Positions 1 through 7,066 are shown, counted from the first letter of the stretch. The stretch: 13,018 nucleotides of DNA from Lachnospiraceae bacterium (GCA_017391545.1 JAFOYD010000094.1:1-13018), one strand, 5' to 3'. Notes: generated from the letters alone by a model not told the origin. Made by a program: numbers and translations.

Positions 1-1
1 A

Positions 2-958
2 TTCTCAATCCGTCATTCGACCAGAAACTTCCCGAACCGCGAAGGTTCTAAGCTTCAGAGTGGACAGATTGCATCCGTTGCACTGATGGATGCACGTTCT
101 ATTGCAGCGACAGCAGCAAACAAGGGATATCTTACACCTGCTACAGAGTTTGACGGAGACTTTACAAAGTATAAATATTTCTTTGACAAGAAGATTTACG
201 AGAATCGTGTATTCGACTCAAAGGGCGTTGCTGATGAGTCTGTAGAAATCAAGTTTGGTCCGAACATCAAGGACTGGCCTGCAATGGTTGCATTGACAGA
301 CAACCTGATGTTAAAGGTCGTATCAGAGATTCATGATCCTGTCACGACAACAGACGAGCTGATTCATTCCGGCGAGACATCTTCATACCGTTCAAATCCT
401 CTGGGACTTGCAGAGTTCACACTTTCCCGTAAGGACCCGAATTATGTCGGACTTGCCAAGGAAGTACAGAAAGCAGAGAAGGCAAGGGAGGAGCAGTCAT
501 GTCCGATCAAGCAGCTTCCTGAGCTTGAGGATGCATGGAACATGATGAAGACCATCACTCCGGATGCGAACAGCAGCAATACAGGTATCGGAAGTACGAT
601 CTTTGCAGTGAAGCCGGGTGATGGTTCTGCAAGAGAGCAGGCTGCAAGCTGCCAGAAGGTACTTGGCGGATGGGCAAATATCGCGAATGAGTATGCGACG
701 AAGAGATATCGTTCGAACCTCATCAACTGGGGCATGCTTCCATTTATCATTAAGGAGGGCGAGCTTCCATTCAAGAACCTTGACTATATCTATATACCGG
801 GCATCAGAAAGGCAGTTGAGGAAAAGGCTGATACCATCAAGGCATATGTGGTAGGTAAGGACAAGAAGGTCGAATTTGACCTGACACTTGGCGAGCTGAC
901 AGACGAGGAGAGACAGATTATCCTTAAGGGATGCCTGATCAATTATAACCGTATCTAA
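2..958 (+). CDS. Aconitase-family hydratase, C-terminal part (5' end outside window)
   Basis: This is the 3' portion (318 codons) of an aconitase/isopropylmalate-isomerase superfamily enzyme. The reading frame is open from base 2, so the true start lies upstream. The fragment begins at the end of the catalytic core with the motif STRNFPNREGSK, equivalent to the SNRNF..R substrate-binding segment of aconitases. The swivel domain follows, with GDGSARE (bases 617-637, matching the family GEGSSRE loop with its catalytic Ser and Arg) and YRSNLINWGMLPF (matching HRSNLVGMGVLPL). The Fe-S cysteines would lie in the missing N-terminal part. Enzymes of this family reversibly dehydrate and rehydrate hydroxy-acids such as citrate/isocitrate in the cytoplasm. 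Whether this is a true aconitate hydratase or a related hydratase of unknown substrate (YbhJ-like) cannot be decided from the fragment. A strong terminator follows directly. Confidence 0.88.
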   Translation, partial: FSIRHSTRNFPNREGSKLQSGQIASVALMDARSIAATAANKGYLTPATEFDGDFTKYKYFFDKKIYENRVFDSKGVADESVEIKFGPNIKDWPAMVALTDNLMLKVVSEIHDPVTTTDELIHSGETSSYRSNPLGLAEFTLSRKDPNYVGLAKEVQKAEKAREEQSCPIKQLPELEDAWNMMKTITPDANSSNTGIGSTIFAVKPGDGSAREQAASCQKVLGGWANIANEYATKRYRSNLINWGMLPFIIKEGELPFKNLDYIYIPGIRKAVEEKADTIKAYVVGKDKKVEFDLTLGELTDEERQIILKGCLINYNRI

Positions 959-980
959 AATCAACTGAAATTTTACACGG

Positions 981-1016
981 CCGCGCATCAGAGGAACTGG
1001 TGCGCGGTTTTTTTTT
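981..1016 (+). terminator. Rho-independent terminator after the hydratase gene
   Basis: A 10-bp stem (981-990 with 998-1007, GC-rich, one T-G wobble) with a 7-base loop is followed by nine T residues (1008-1016). It lies 22 bases after the hydratase stop codon and should end that transcript. Confidence 0.92.
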
Positions 1017-1098
1017 ATGCACACGAGCTCATGAGGAAATTAGCAGCAAATGCTGCATGAGCTCGGCGCAGCGAGCAGGCCAAGCCTACTCGATTTGA
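1017..1098. repeat. Structured intergenic repeat, family 1, copy A
   Basis: This begins right after the terminator T-run. It has an outer 9-bp stem (CGAGCTCAT 1024-1032 with ATGAGCTCG 1057-1065), an inner hairpin (GCAGCA 1043-1048 with TGCTGC 1051-1056), a GGCGCAG linker, and a second hairpin (CGAGCAGG 1072-1079 with CCTACTCG 1085-1092, one C-A mismatch). The same skeleton occurs at 12611-12692 with different but complementary stem sequences, and the right half recurs at 6472-6511. No open frame or T-run is associated with it. It could be a REP-like palindromic element or a structured RNA. Confidence 0.75.
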
Positions 1099-1153
1099 AT
1101 TAGTTAGTATAATAAAATCACACAAAAGACTACCAATTTGGACAACATTATAG

Positions 1154-1159
1154 TATAAT
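1154..1159 (+). promoter_or_regulatory. Possible -10 box upstream of glgC
   Basis: TATAAT lies 69 bases before the glgC start, in AT-rich sequence. No good -35 hexamer sits at 17 bases (TACCAA is there). A TTGGAC at 1138-1143 is spaced wrongly for this -10 and would pair with TGGATA at 1161-1166. A small hairpin (ACGCAA 1172-1177 with TTGCGT 1187-1192) lies in the presumed leader. The promoter assignment is weak. Confidence 0.35.
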
Positions 1160-1228
1160 TTGGATAAGTAGACGCAATATGGCGTTTTGCGTATGATAAG
1201 TAAAAAAATTTAGGATTGGAGGTATATT

Positions 1229-2434
1229 ATGGCAAAAGAAATGATTGCAATGCTGCTTGCCGGAGGTCAGGGCTCACGACTTTACACACTGACACAGAGA
1301 CTGGCAAAGCCTGCAGTTCCCTTTGGTGGAAAGTACAGGATTATTGATTTCCCGCTGTCGAACTGTGTGAATTCCGGTATTGATACGGTAGGTATTCTGA
1401 CACAGTATCAGCCACTTGTGCTCAACGAGTATATCGGAAATGGACAGCCATGGGACTTGGACCGTTTACATGGAGGTGTTCATGTACTCCCTCCGTATCA
1501 GAAAGCGACTGGTTCTGACTGGTACAAGGGTACGGCGAATGCGATTTACCAGAATATTAATTTTATCGAGAGATATGATCCGGAGTATGTCATCATTCTT
1601 TCCGGTGATCAGATCTGCAAGCAGGACTACAGTGATTTCCTCAGATTCCATAAGGAGAAGGGGGCAGAGTTCAGCGTAGCGGTAATGGAGGTGCCATGGG
1701 AAGAGGCAGGCCGCTTTGGACTGATGGTCACAGATGATAATGACAAGATTACAGCGTTCCAGGAGAAACCAAAGGAGCCGAAGTCAAATCTTGCTTCGAT
1801 GGGTATCTACATATTTAACTGGGATATTTTAAAGAAATATCTGATTGAGGATGAGAATGATCCAAATTCTGAAAATGACTTTGGTAATAACATCATTCCA
1901 AATCTTTTGAGAGACAATCGGAAAATGTATGCATATCGCTTTGATGGCTATTGGAAGGATGTAGGAACCATTTCTTCTCTTTGGGAGGCAAATATGGAAG
2001 TCCTTGATCCGGAGAACAGTGGAATCAACCTGTTTGACGATAACTGGCGCATCTACAGCAGGAACAGTGGTATGACAGGACACCGTATCGGAGAGGACGC
2101 TGTTCTTGAGAACTGCATGATTACAGATGGATGCAGCATTGATGGAGAGGTAAAGCATTCCATTCTGTTTGCGGGCGTTAAGGTCGAGAAGGGGGCTGTT
2201 ATTGAGGACGCCGTTATTATGGGTGGAAGCACCATCAAAGGGGGCGCTCAGGTGAAGCACTGTATTATCGCAGAAAATGTTGTGATTGAGAAGGATGCCA
2301 TTGTAGGAGCAATGCCCGAGGGTGACCAGAAGGGTGTTGCGACAGTCGGATCAAATGTAACAATCGGTGAAGGTGCCGTAGTAGGACCTGATGCTATGGT
2401 TTCAGAGGATGTTAAAGGAGGTGACAGGGTATGA
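1229..2434 (+). CDS. glgC: Glucose-1-phosphate adenylyltransferase, catalytic subunit GlgC
   Basis: ADP-glucose pyrophosphorylase makes ADP-glucose from ATP and glucose-1-phosphate, the committed step of bacterial glycogen synthesis, in the cytoplasm. The 401-residue protein has the nucleotidyltransferase N-terminus with the AGGQGSRL phosphate loop (residues 11-18), KPAVPFGGKYRIIDF, the WYKGTA segment, the EKPK and SNLASMGIYIF sugar-phosphate motifs, and YWKDVGT. A left-handed beta-helix (about 290-390, hexapeptide-like repeats) follows. Length is normal for the family. The usual GDHIYK motif reads GDQICK (D127 kept, His to Gln, Tyr to Cys), which is unusual. GGAGG at 1218-1222 with 6-base spacing fixes the ATG start. 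The stop overlaps the start of glgD by 4 bases, so the two are translationally coupled and probably form one hetero-oligomer. Confidence 0.96.
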   Translation: MAKEMIAMLLAGGQGSRLYTLTQRLAKPAVPFGGKYRIIDFPLSNCVNSGIDTVGILTQYQPLVLNEYIGNGQPWDLDRLHGGVHVLPPYQKATGSDWYKGTANAIYQNINFIERYDPEYVIILSGDQICKQDYSDFLRFHKEKGAEFSVAVMEVPWEEAGRFGLMVTDDNDKITAFQEKPKEPKSNLASMGIYIFNWDILKKYLIEDENDPNSENDFGNNIIPNLLRDNRKMYAYRFDGYWKDVGTISSLWEANMEVLDPENSGINLFDDNWRIYSRNSGMTGHRIGEDAVLENCMITDGCSIDGEVKHSILFAGVKVEKGAVIEDAVIMGGSTIKGGAQVKHCIIAENVVIEKDAIVGAMPEGDQKGVATVGSNVTIGEGAVVGPDAMVSEDVKGGDRV

Positions 2435-3579
2435 TCAATTCAAACGCAGATTCAGCAATGGGTATTTTGTTCCCAAACAGCTATGACTCATTGGTACCAG
2501 AGCTTGTCACAGAGCGTCTGATGGCATCCATACCATTTGCAAGCCGTTACAGACTGGTGGATTTCATGCTTTCCAGTATGGTAAACTGCGGCATTGACAA
2601 TGTGTCACTGATCGTAAAGAGAAATTATCATTCGCTGATGGATCATCTGGGTTCAGGAAGAGAGTGGGATTTGACCCGCAAAAATGGCGGTCTGAATATC
2701 ATTCCTCCTTTTGCACAGAAAAGCATCAACGTCTATAATGGCAGGGTTGAGGCTGTTGCAAGTATTCTTGACTACCTCAAGCGCCAGAAAGAAAAGTATG
2801 TGATCATGGCTGATACCAATATTGCAGTCAATTTCAATTTCAGTGAGTTACTGCAGCAGCACATCGACAGCAAGGCGGATGTGACGATCGCTTACACCAG
2901 AGAGGAGATTCCTCAGGCACTCCTTGATATTGAGGCGACGAAGAAAGCTTTGTATTATACACTTGATATTGATGATGATGGCAGAGTACAGAAGATTATT
3001 GTGAATAATAAGGAAAAGGGCGAGCATAATCTTTCCATGAATGTTTATGTTATTGAACGCAAGCTTCTGATGGATCAGATCAGGGAGGCATATGTCAATG
3101 GCCTTACATATTTTGAGCGCGATATCATATCCCCGCAGCTCGACAAGCTCAATGTCAGGGCTTATCAGCATAAGGGTTACTATGCACGTATTCTTGATAT
3201 TAAGTCGTACTTTGCAGAAAATATGAAGATGCTCAAGGAAGAAAATGTTCAGGCACTCTTTTCGCCAAGCTCTGTTTATACGAAGATTCGCGATGATAAT
3301 CCGACCAGATATGCGACAGGATCTCATGTAAAGAATATCATGGCAGCAGATGGTTGCGTGATCGAGGGCGAGGTTGAGAACAGTATCCTCTTTAGAGGTG
3401 TCAAAGTCGGTAAGGGAGCCAAAGTCAGAAACTGTGTTCTGATGCAGGATACCGTGATTGAGACGGGAGCATCCGTAGAGTATGCGATTACTGACAAAAA
3501 CGTAAAGGTCTCTGCATATAAGGAGTTGAAGGGAACCGAATCATTCCCAATCTTTGTTGAAAAACGCAGAACTGTATAG
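2431..3579 (+). CDS. glgD: Glucose-1-phosphate adenylyltransferase subunit GlgD
   Basis: GlgD is the GlgC paralogue of Firmicutes that assembles with GlgC and modulates ADP-glucose synthesis. The 382-residue protein opens with the GlgD-type motif GILFPNSYDSLVPELV, keeps RYRLVDFMLSSMVNCGIDNV, and ends in a left-handed beta-helix (about 305-365). It lacks the glycine-rich GGQGSRL phosphate loop, and MADTNI replaces the GDH catalytic motif, which fits a non-catalytic regulatory subunit. The ATG overlaps the glgC TGA, and AAAGGAGG (2414-2421) gives a strong ribosome site with 9-base spacing. The TAG stop lies in the 3-base loop of a perfect inverted repeat (ACTGTA-TAG-TACAGT, 3571-3585), which is probably coincidental. 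A long hairpin follows 10 bases downstream of the stop. Confidence 0.95.
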   Translation: MINSNADSAMGILFPNSYDSLVPELVTERLMASIPFASRYRLVDFMLSSMVNCGIDNVSLIVKRNYHSLMDHLGSGREWDLTRKNGGLNIIPPFAQKSINVYNGRVEAVASILDYLKRQKEKYVIMADTNIAVNFNFSELLQQHIDSKADVTIAYTREEIPQALLDIEATKKALYYTLDIDDDGRVQKIIVNNKEKGEHNLSMNVYVIERKLLMDQIREAYVNGLTYFERDIISPQLDKLNVRAYQHKGYYARILDIKSYFAENMKMLKEENVQALFSPSSVYTKIRDDNPTRYATGSHVKNIMAADGCVIEGEVENSILFRGVKVGKGAKVRNCVLMQDTVIETGASVEYAITDKNVKVSAYKELKGTESFPIFVEKRRTV

Positions 3580-3589
3580 TACAGTCTGA

Positions 3590-3621
3590 AAACCCCTTCC
3601 ATATGATTATGGAGGGGGTTT
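3590..3621 (+). terminator. Terminator-like hairpin after glgD
   Basis: A 13-bp stem (3590-3602 with 3609-3621, one T-G wobble) with the loop ATGATT carries A residues on the left and TTT on the right. The T-run is short, so termination may be incomplete, but the stem is strong and sits just after the glgD stop. Confidence 0.7.
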
Positions 3622-3623
3622 AT

Positions 3624-3677
3624 GTTACTGTTCAGACAGAACTTGGCATTTACTGCTGAGTCCGTGAGAAAATGTAG
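3624..3677 (+). repeat. Structured intergenic repeat, family 2, copy 1
   Basis: It starts with GTTACTGTTCA (3624-3634), then an 8-bp stem ACTTGGCA/TGCTGAGT (3641-3648 with 3654-3661, two wobbles) closing the loop TTTAC, then CCGTGAGAAAATGTAG. A second copy at 4037-4089 has the same start, near-identical loop (TTGAC) and the same GTGAGAAAA-GTAG tail, but a different stem sequence that still pairs. A partial echo of the tail (CATGAGAAAAG, then GGTAG) follows at about 3689-3706, just before the CarD-like gene. Confidence 0.65.
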
Positions 3678-3727
3678 AGCGCACGGCTCATGAGAAAAGA
3701 TGGTAGCAAAAGTTTGGAGGAATGACA

Positions 3728-4012
3728 GTGTTTCAGAAAAAAGAAATTATATACAGTGAGACGCTTGGCGTATGCAGCGTGGATGATATCGTAAAGCTTG
3801 CAGATAACAAAAAAGATACCTATTACTATTATCTGCTTCGTTCTGTTTGTGATAAATCAAAAAAGGCATATATACCAGTGGAAAATCATACGGTTCAGCT
3901 GAGGGAGCTCATTACAAAAGAGGAGGCACTTTGTCTGCAGAAGGAAGAAGACTTTGATAAGAAAAGTGAGCAGATCAAAGGCGAAGTCAGGTATGTAATT
4001 GAAAAGGGGTAG
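3728..4012 (+). CDS. Short CarD-like (CarD/CdnL/TRCF-RID) protein
   Basis: The 94-residue protein reads like the RNA-polymerase-interacting domain of the CarD/CdnL/TRCF family. It starts FQKKEIIYSETLGVCSV, matching the family pattern with a GV turn near residue 13. YYYYLLRSV and then KAYIPVENHTVQLRELITKEEA follow, matching the family K.YIPV.N....LR.L segment. Full CdnL proteins have about 160 residues with a helical DNA-binding C-terminus, and almost all of that part is missing here. The first ATG (3722) is one base from GGAGG (3716-3720) and is therefore unlikely. The in-frame GTG at 3728 has 7-base spacing and gives the usual family N-terminus. Such a protein could bind RNA polymerase beta subunit without contacting DNA; this is inference. 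It is flanked on both sides by family 2 repeats. Confidence 0.72.
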   Translation: MFQKKEIIYSETLGVCSVDDIVKLADNKKDTYYYYLLRSVCDKSKKAYIPVENHTVQLRELITKEEALCLQKEEDFDKKSEQIKGEVRYVIEKG

Positions 4013-4036
4013 GGATTAATAGATATAAATGTGGAG

Positions 4037-4172
4037 GTAACTGTTCATCAGGTCTGCGCATTGACTGCGCTGACCGTGAGAAAAAGTAGTGGTTGCAGGC
4101 ACAAATCCATCACCGAAGGTGATTTTGCATGGATTTGTGCACGTAACTATGAGGGTACTGAATAGTTACGTG
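4037..4172 (+). repeat. Composite palindromic element (MITE-like), containing family 2 copy 2
   Basis: Three hairpins lie back to back. The first (4051-4075) is GGTC-T-GCGCA/TGCGC-T-GACC with loop TTGAC, followed by GTGAGAAAAAGTAG. The second has a 12-bp outer stem (4099-4110 with 4129-4140) and an inner CACC-GAA-GGTG. The third has an 11-bp stem CACGTAACTAT/ATAGTTACGTG (4140-4150 with 4162-4172). The ends of the unit, GTAACTGTTCA (4037-4047) and TGAATAGTTAC (4159-4169), are inverted repeats matching at 10 of 11 positions, which suggests a small non-autonomous mobile unit of about 133 bases. It ends just before the ribosome site of the histidine kinase gene. No flanking target duplication is evident. 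Confidence 0.6.
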
Positions 4173-4187
4173 TAAAGGAGGTTTTGT

Positions 4188-6407
4188 ATGTCGTTTCATT
4201 CGCTGGTAATGTTGCAATGCACCAGCATTGTGCTGCTTTCTGTGGAATGTGTATACATCTTTTATCGTTGGAGAACAAAGATGCATGCGTACCTGTTCCT
4301 GTATTGCATTGCCACATTGATCAATAATATCGGGTATTTGATGGAAATGACAGCAGGTGATTCAGGGGAGGCATTGATGGGCACGCAGATCTGCTATCTG
4401 GGCAAGGTGTTCATTCCGATATCATTTGTGCTGTTTGTTCTAAAGTACTGTGGGGTACGTGTTCCGAAATGGCTTGCGATATCGCTTGCTGCATTTCATG
4501 CAGCAGTGTTTGTGCTGGTGCTCACCTGCGAATATCAGAATCTTTTTTATTCGGATATCACTTATACGACATCAGGCTTGTTCCCGCATAATGTCTATGG
4601 ACATGGAATCGTATACTGGATCTATACAATCATGATTGTACTGTATTTTGTGATATCGCTTTGTGTGTTGATTCGTTCAATTGTCAAGACACGCAGTAAA
4701 GAGAACAGGTCGCAGCTTTGCTATCTGCTGGCATCATCGTTTGTCGCGATTGCGGGACTTGCACTCTTTATGTCAGGAATTACAAAGGGATATGATGCGA
4801 CAGCGATTTCTTATATGATCTGTACGATATTTATGTATATTTCGCTCTTTCGCTATAACCTGCTTGATACCCTGGAACTTGTTAAAAATTATGCCATCGA
4901 TAATTTATCGGAGAGTATTATTGCCATCAACGATTATGATGGAGTTATTTATTATAATGCACCCGCCCTTCAGCTATACCCAAGTCTGGGTGACAAGAAA
5001 AATGGTGTGGTATCCGAATTGAACGAAATCGTGGTTCAAAAGGAAATGATCCATAAGGGGGATAAGATCTTTTCTCCTGAAATGCGTTCTCTGTATCAGA
5101 ATCACATTTACAGAGGTCATCTTTACGTGATTTCTGATGTGACGGAGAGCTACCATTACACGCAGGAGCTGCAAAAACAGCGTGACCTGGCTGAACAGGC
5201 AAACGCTTCTAAATCCGCATTTCTTTCCGTCGTGTCCCATGAAATCAGGACACCGATGAATGCAGTGGTAGGGATGACAGACCTGCTGCTTCGTGATGAG
5301 CTGACAGAGAAACAGCGTAAATATATGATGAATATCAAAAATTCCGGCTCTGCCCTTGTCATGATCGTAAACGATCTGCTCGATCAGTCAAAGATTGAAG
5401 CCGGCAAAATGGAAATTGTGGAGGATGTGTATGAGATCAAGCCGCTTCTGGAGGATGTGAGGATGATCATCGAAAACAGGATCGGCAGTAAGCCGATTGA
5501 TGTCATGATGGAGCTTGATGACCAGATTCCTGATAGGCTGATTGGAGACAGCCTCCGTATTCGTCAGATTCTGATCAACCTGATGAATAATGCGGTGAAA
5601 TTTACAGAGGAAGGGTACATCCGGCTTTCAATCAGCGTGGAAGCAAAAGAGGAAGAACAGATGCTTTTGCGGTTCTCTGTAAAGGATACCGGACAAGGAA
5701 TCAGACCAGAGGATCTCAACCGCCTATTTCAGGCATTTTCTCAGGTGGACACGAAGAAAAACCACAGCAAAGAAGGTACCGGTCTTGGTTTATCGATATC
5801 TAGGGATTTTATAGCACTGATGGGAGGGCAGCTTGAAGTTGCCAGCGAATACGGAAAGGGAAGTGAATTTTTCTTTACGATTTACCAGAAGCGTTGTGAG
5901 GAAGTACTAGATGGCAGTCTGCAGATTACGCGGAGACAGCCATGGCAGAAGGAAGACTTTGTGGCCCCCGATGCGCGGGTGCTGCTTGTGGATGACAATG
6001 AGCTGAACCTTATGATCGCGGAGGAGATTCTTGAACCGGTTGGAATGAAAATTGACACTGCTGATTCCGGGGCAAAAGCGATTCAGCTGATTCGTGAGAA
6101 CCGTTATCATGCGGTATTCATGGACTATATGATGCCCTATATGGATGGCGCTGAGGCGACGGCATGTGTGAGAAAGATGGCAAAGGAAGCAGAGGAGTCG
6201 GGAAATGACGCGCTGGCAGCATATTATCAATCTGTACCGATCATTGCGCTGACCGGAGATACTTCAGATGCGACGAAAGAGAAGTTCAAAACAGCAGGAA
6301 TTAATGATTTTACAGAAAAACCGGTGGATTTGCCAAGACTGAAAAAGCTGCTGGTCAAATGGCTGCCGGAAGATCTGATTGTATATCAGACAAAAGAGGA
6401 TACATAA
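4188..6407 (+). CDS. Membrane-bound hybrid histidine kinase with receiver domain
   Basis: The 739-residue sensor kinase has seven predicted membrane segments (about 5-26, 35-52, 70-88, 95-113, 140-163, 177-196, 205-221), as in 7TM histidine-kinase N-terminal domains. A PAS-like stretch (about 233-320) and a short coiled linker follow. The HisKA domain carries H351 in SHEIRTPMNA. The ATPase domain has an N box (NLMNNAVKF), DTGQGI and GTGLGLSI. A C-terminal receiver domain (about 597-735) has VDDN, the phospho-acceptor D646 in FMDYMMPYMDG, T689 and K711. It should autophosphorylate and pass phosphate to its own receiver, then to an unseen phosphotransfer protein. No HPt domain or separate response regulator is adjacent, so its target is unknown. 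AAAGGAGG (4174-4181) with 6-base spacing supports the start. Confidence 0.93.
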   Translation: MSFHSLVMLQCTSIVLLSVECVYIFYRWRTKMHAYLFLYCIATLINNIGYLMEMTAGDSGEALMGTQICYLGKVFIPISFVLFVLKYCGVRVPKWLAISLAAFHAAVFVLVLTCEYQNLFYSDITYTTSGLFPHNVYGHGIVYWIYTIMIVLYFVISLCVLIRSIVKTRSKENRSQLCYLLASSFVAIAGLALFMSGITKGYDATAISYMICTIFMYISLFRYNLLDTLELVKNYAIDNLSESIIAINDYDGVIYYNAPALQLYPSLGDKKNGVVSELNEIVVQKEMIHKGDKIFSPEMRSLYQNHIYRGHLYVISDVTESYHYTQELQKQRDLAEQANASKSAFLSVVSHEIRTPMNAVVGMTDLLLRDELTEKQRKYMMNIKNSGSALVMIVNDLLDQSKIEAGKMEIVEDVYEIKPLLEDVRMIIENRIGSKPIDVMMELDDQIPDRLIGDSLRIRQILINLMNNAVKFTEEGYIRLSISVEAKEEEQMLLRFSVKDTGQGIRPEDLNRLFQAFSQVDTKKNHSKEGTGLGLSISRDFIALMGGQLEVASEYGKGSEFFFTIYQKRCEEVLDGSLQITRRQPWQKEDFVAPDARVLLVDDNELNLMIAEEILEPVGMKIDTADSGAKAIQLIRENRYHAVFMDYMMPYMDGAEATACVRKMAKEAEESGNDALAAYYQSVPIIALTGDTSDATKEKFKTAGINDFTEKPVDLPRLKKLLVKWLPEDLIVYQTKEDT

Positions 6408-6424
6408 CGAACAGCAGCGTTTGG

Positions 6425-6465
6425 GGCGAGGATAAGATACACAATGTGGACTACCCTCGCCTTTT
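6425..6465 (+). terminator. Probable terminator after the histidine kinase gene
   Basis: GGCGAGG (6425-6431) pairs with CCTCGCC (6455-6461), followed by TTTT. The 23-base loop is long, so this is a moderate call. Position, 17 bases after the stop codon, fits a terminator. Confidence 0.55.
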
Positions 6466-6471
6466 GATATA

Positions 6472-6511
6472 CATGAGCTTGGTGCTGCGAGTAGGACAAA
6501 CTTGCTTGATT
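6472..6511. repeat. Family 1 repeat, right-half fragment (copy C)
   Basis: These 40 bases match 1056-1095 of copy A at 31 positions without gaps. The left half with the first stem is missing. The second hairpin is kept: CGAGTAGG pairs fully with CTTGCTTG using wobbles, and the C-A mismatch of copy A is a T-G pair here. Confidence 0.6.
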
Positions 6512-7020
6512 AATAAAGTATCAGAATATTCAGAAAACAATATACATAATAACTGATAAGATATGTGCAAAATCACAGTATTCAAAAAAGTTAGCAAAAA
6601 CTATTGCAAAACCAGATTTTAGGTGGTATGATACAAACATACAAAAGAGAAAGACATAAAATACAAAAGACAAAAAAGCTTTTGTCAAAGCATTTGATAT
6701 AGAAGCAAATGCTAATCGGTAACAGAAAACAATATCGATAGAGTCGATTGAAAAGGAGGTAGAGTCCGTTGACACACTTAAGAACCTAGATCTAATGAAG
6801 CAGAAATCCCTTAATGAATATGAAAATGAGATAAATGTAGATGAAAGATAAAAACATCACATAAAAGAGAATTAAGGAGAGAATTTCAGAAAGTATAGTT
6901 AGATTATTAGGAAACAAGAGTCAAACAAAAAAGTAAAGTAGTCGGCAGAGCAATCGTTCTACTATGAAAGATTAAGCAGCCGAGAAAGAGGAAGAAAAAT
7001 TGGATATTGAAGTTAATTAG
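6510..7020 (+). pseudogene. Possible decayed reading frame in an AT-rich gene desert
   Basis: Bases 6408-7143 hold no intact gene. Within them, one frame stays readable from 6510 to 6848 with only two internal stops (TAA 6657-6659 and 6720-6722) before a third at 6849. It reads as charged, protein-like sequence, for example AKTIAKPDFRWYDT and DTLKNLDLMKQKSLNEYENE. After an apparent frameshift, another frame from about 6850 reads KRIKERISESIVRLLGNKSQ, with further TAA stops, and ends AAEKEEEKLDIEVN at TAG 7018-7020, directly before a hairpin. The stretch is richer in A and T than its neighbours. I recognise no family. It may be a gene remnant, or only A-rich spacer that looks open by chance. 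Confidence 0.3.
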
Positions 7021-7066
7021 AACGACCGTTGTATCAAAAAAGTTTGGTATGGCGGTCGTTCACTTT
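7020..7066 (+). terminator. Hairpin with T-rich tail at the end of the decayed region
   Basis: GAACGACCG (7020-7028) pairs perfectly with CGGTCGTTC (7053-7061) around a 24-base loop, with CTTTT a little further on. It resembles a terminator that outlived its gene, or one serving upstream read-through. The large loop lowers confidence. Confidence 0.45.

Noticed and set aside
1099..1228. Riboswitch or T-box in the glgC leader
   Set aside because: Only a small 6-bp hairpin is present and no conserved riboswitch or T-box sequence could be seen.
3649..3677. Promoter-like TTTACT with 17-base spacing inside the family 2 repeat (and TTGACT in the second copy)
   Set aside because: The partner hexamers ATGTAG and AAGTAG are poor -10 boxes and the TT-AC bases form the hairpin loop, so structure explains them better.
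4037..4172. CRISPR array or riboswitch upstream of the kinase
   Set aside because: There are no regularly spaced identical repeats with unique spacers, and I recognise no known riboswitch core; the three hairpins fit palindromic repeats.
6359..6556. Small plus-strand frame overlapping the end of the kinase gene
   Set aside because: It starts inside the kinase in another frame, crosses the terminator hairpin and repeat fragment, and has no ribosome site of note.
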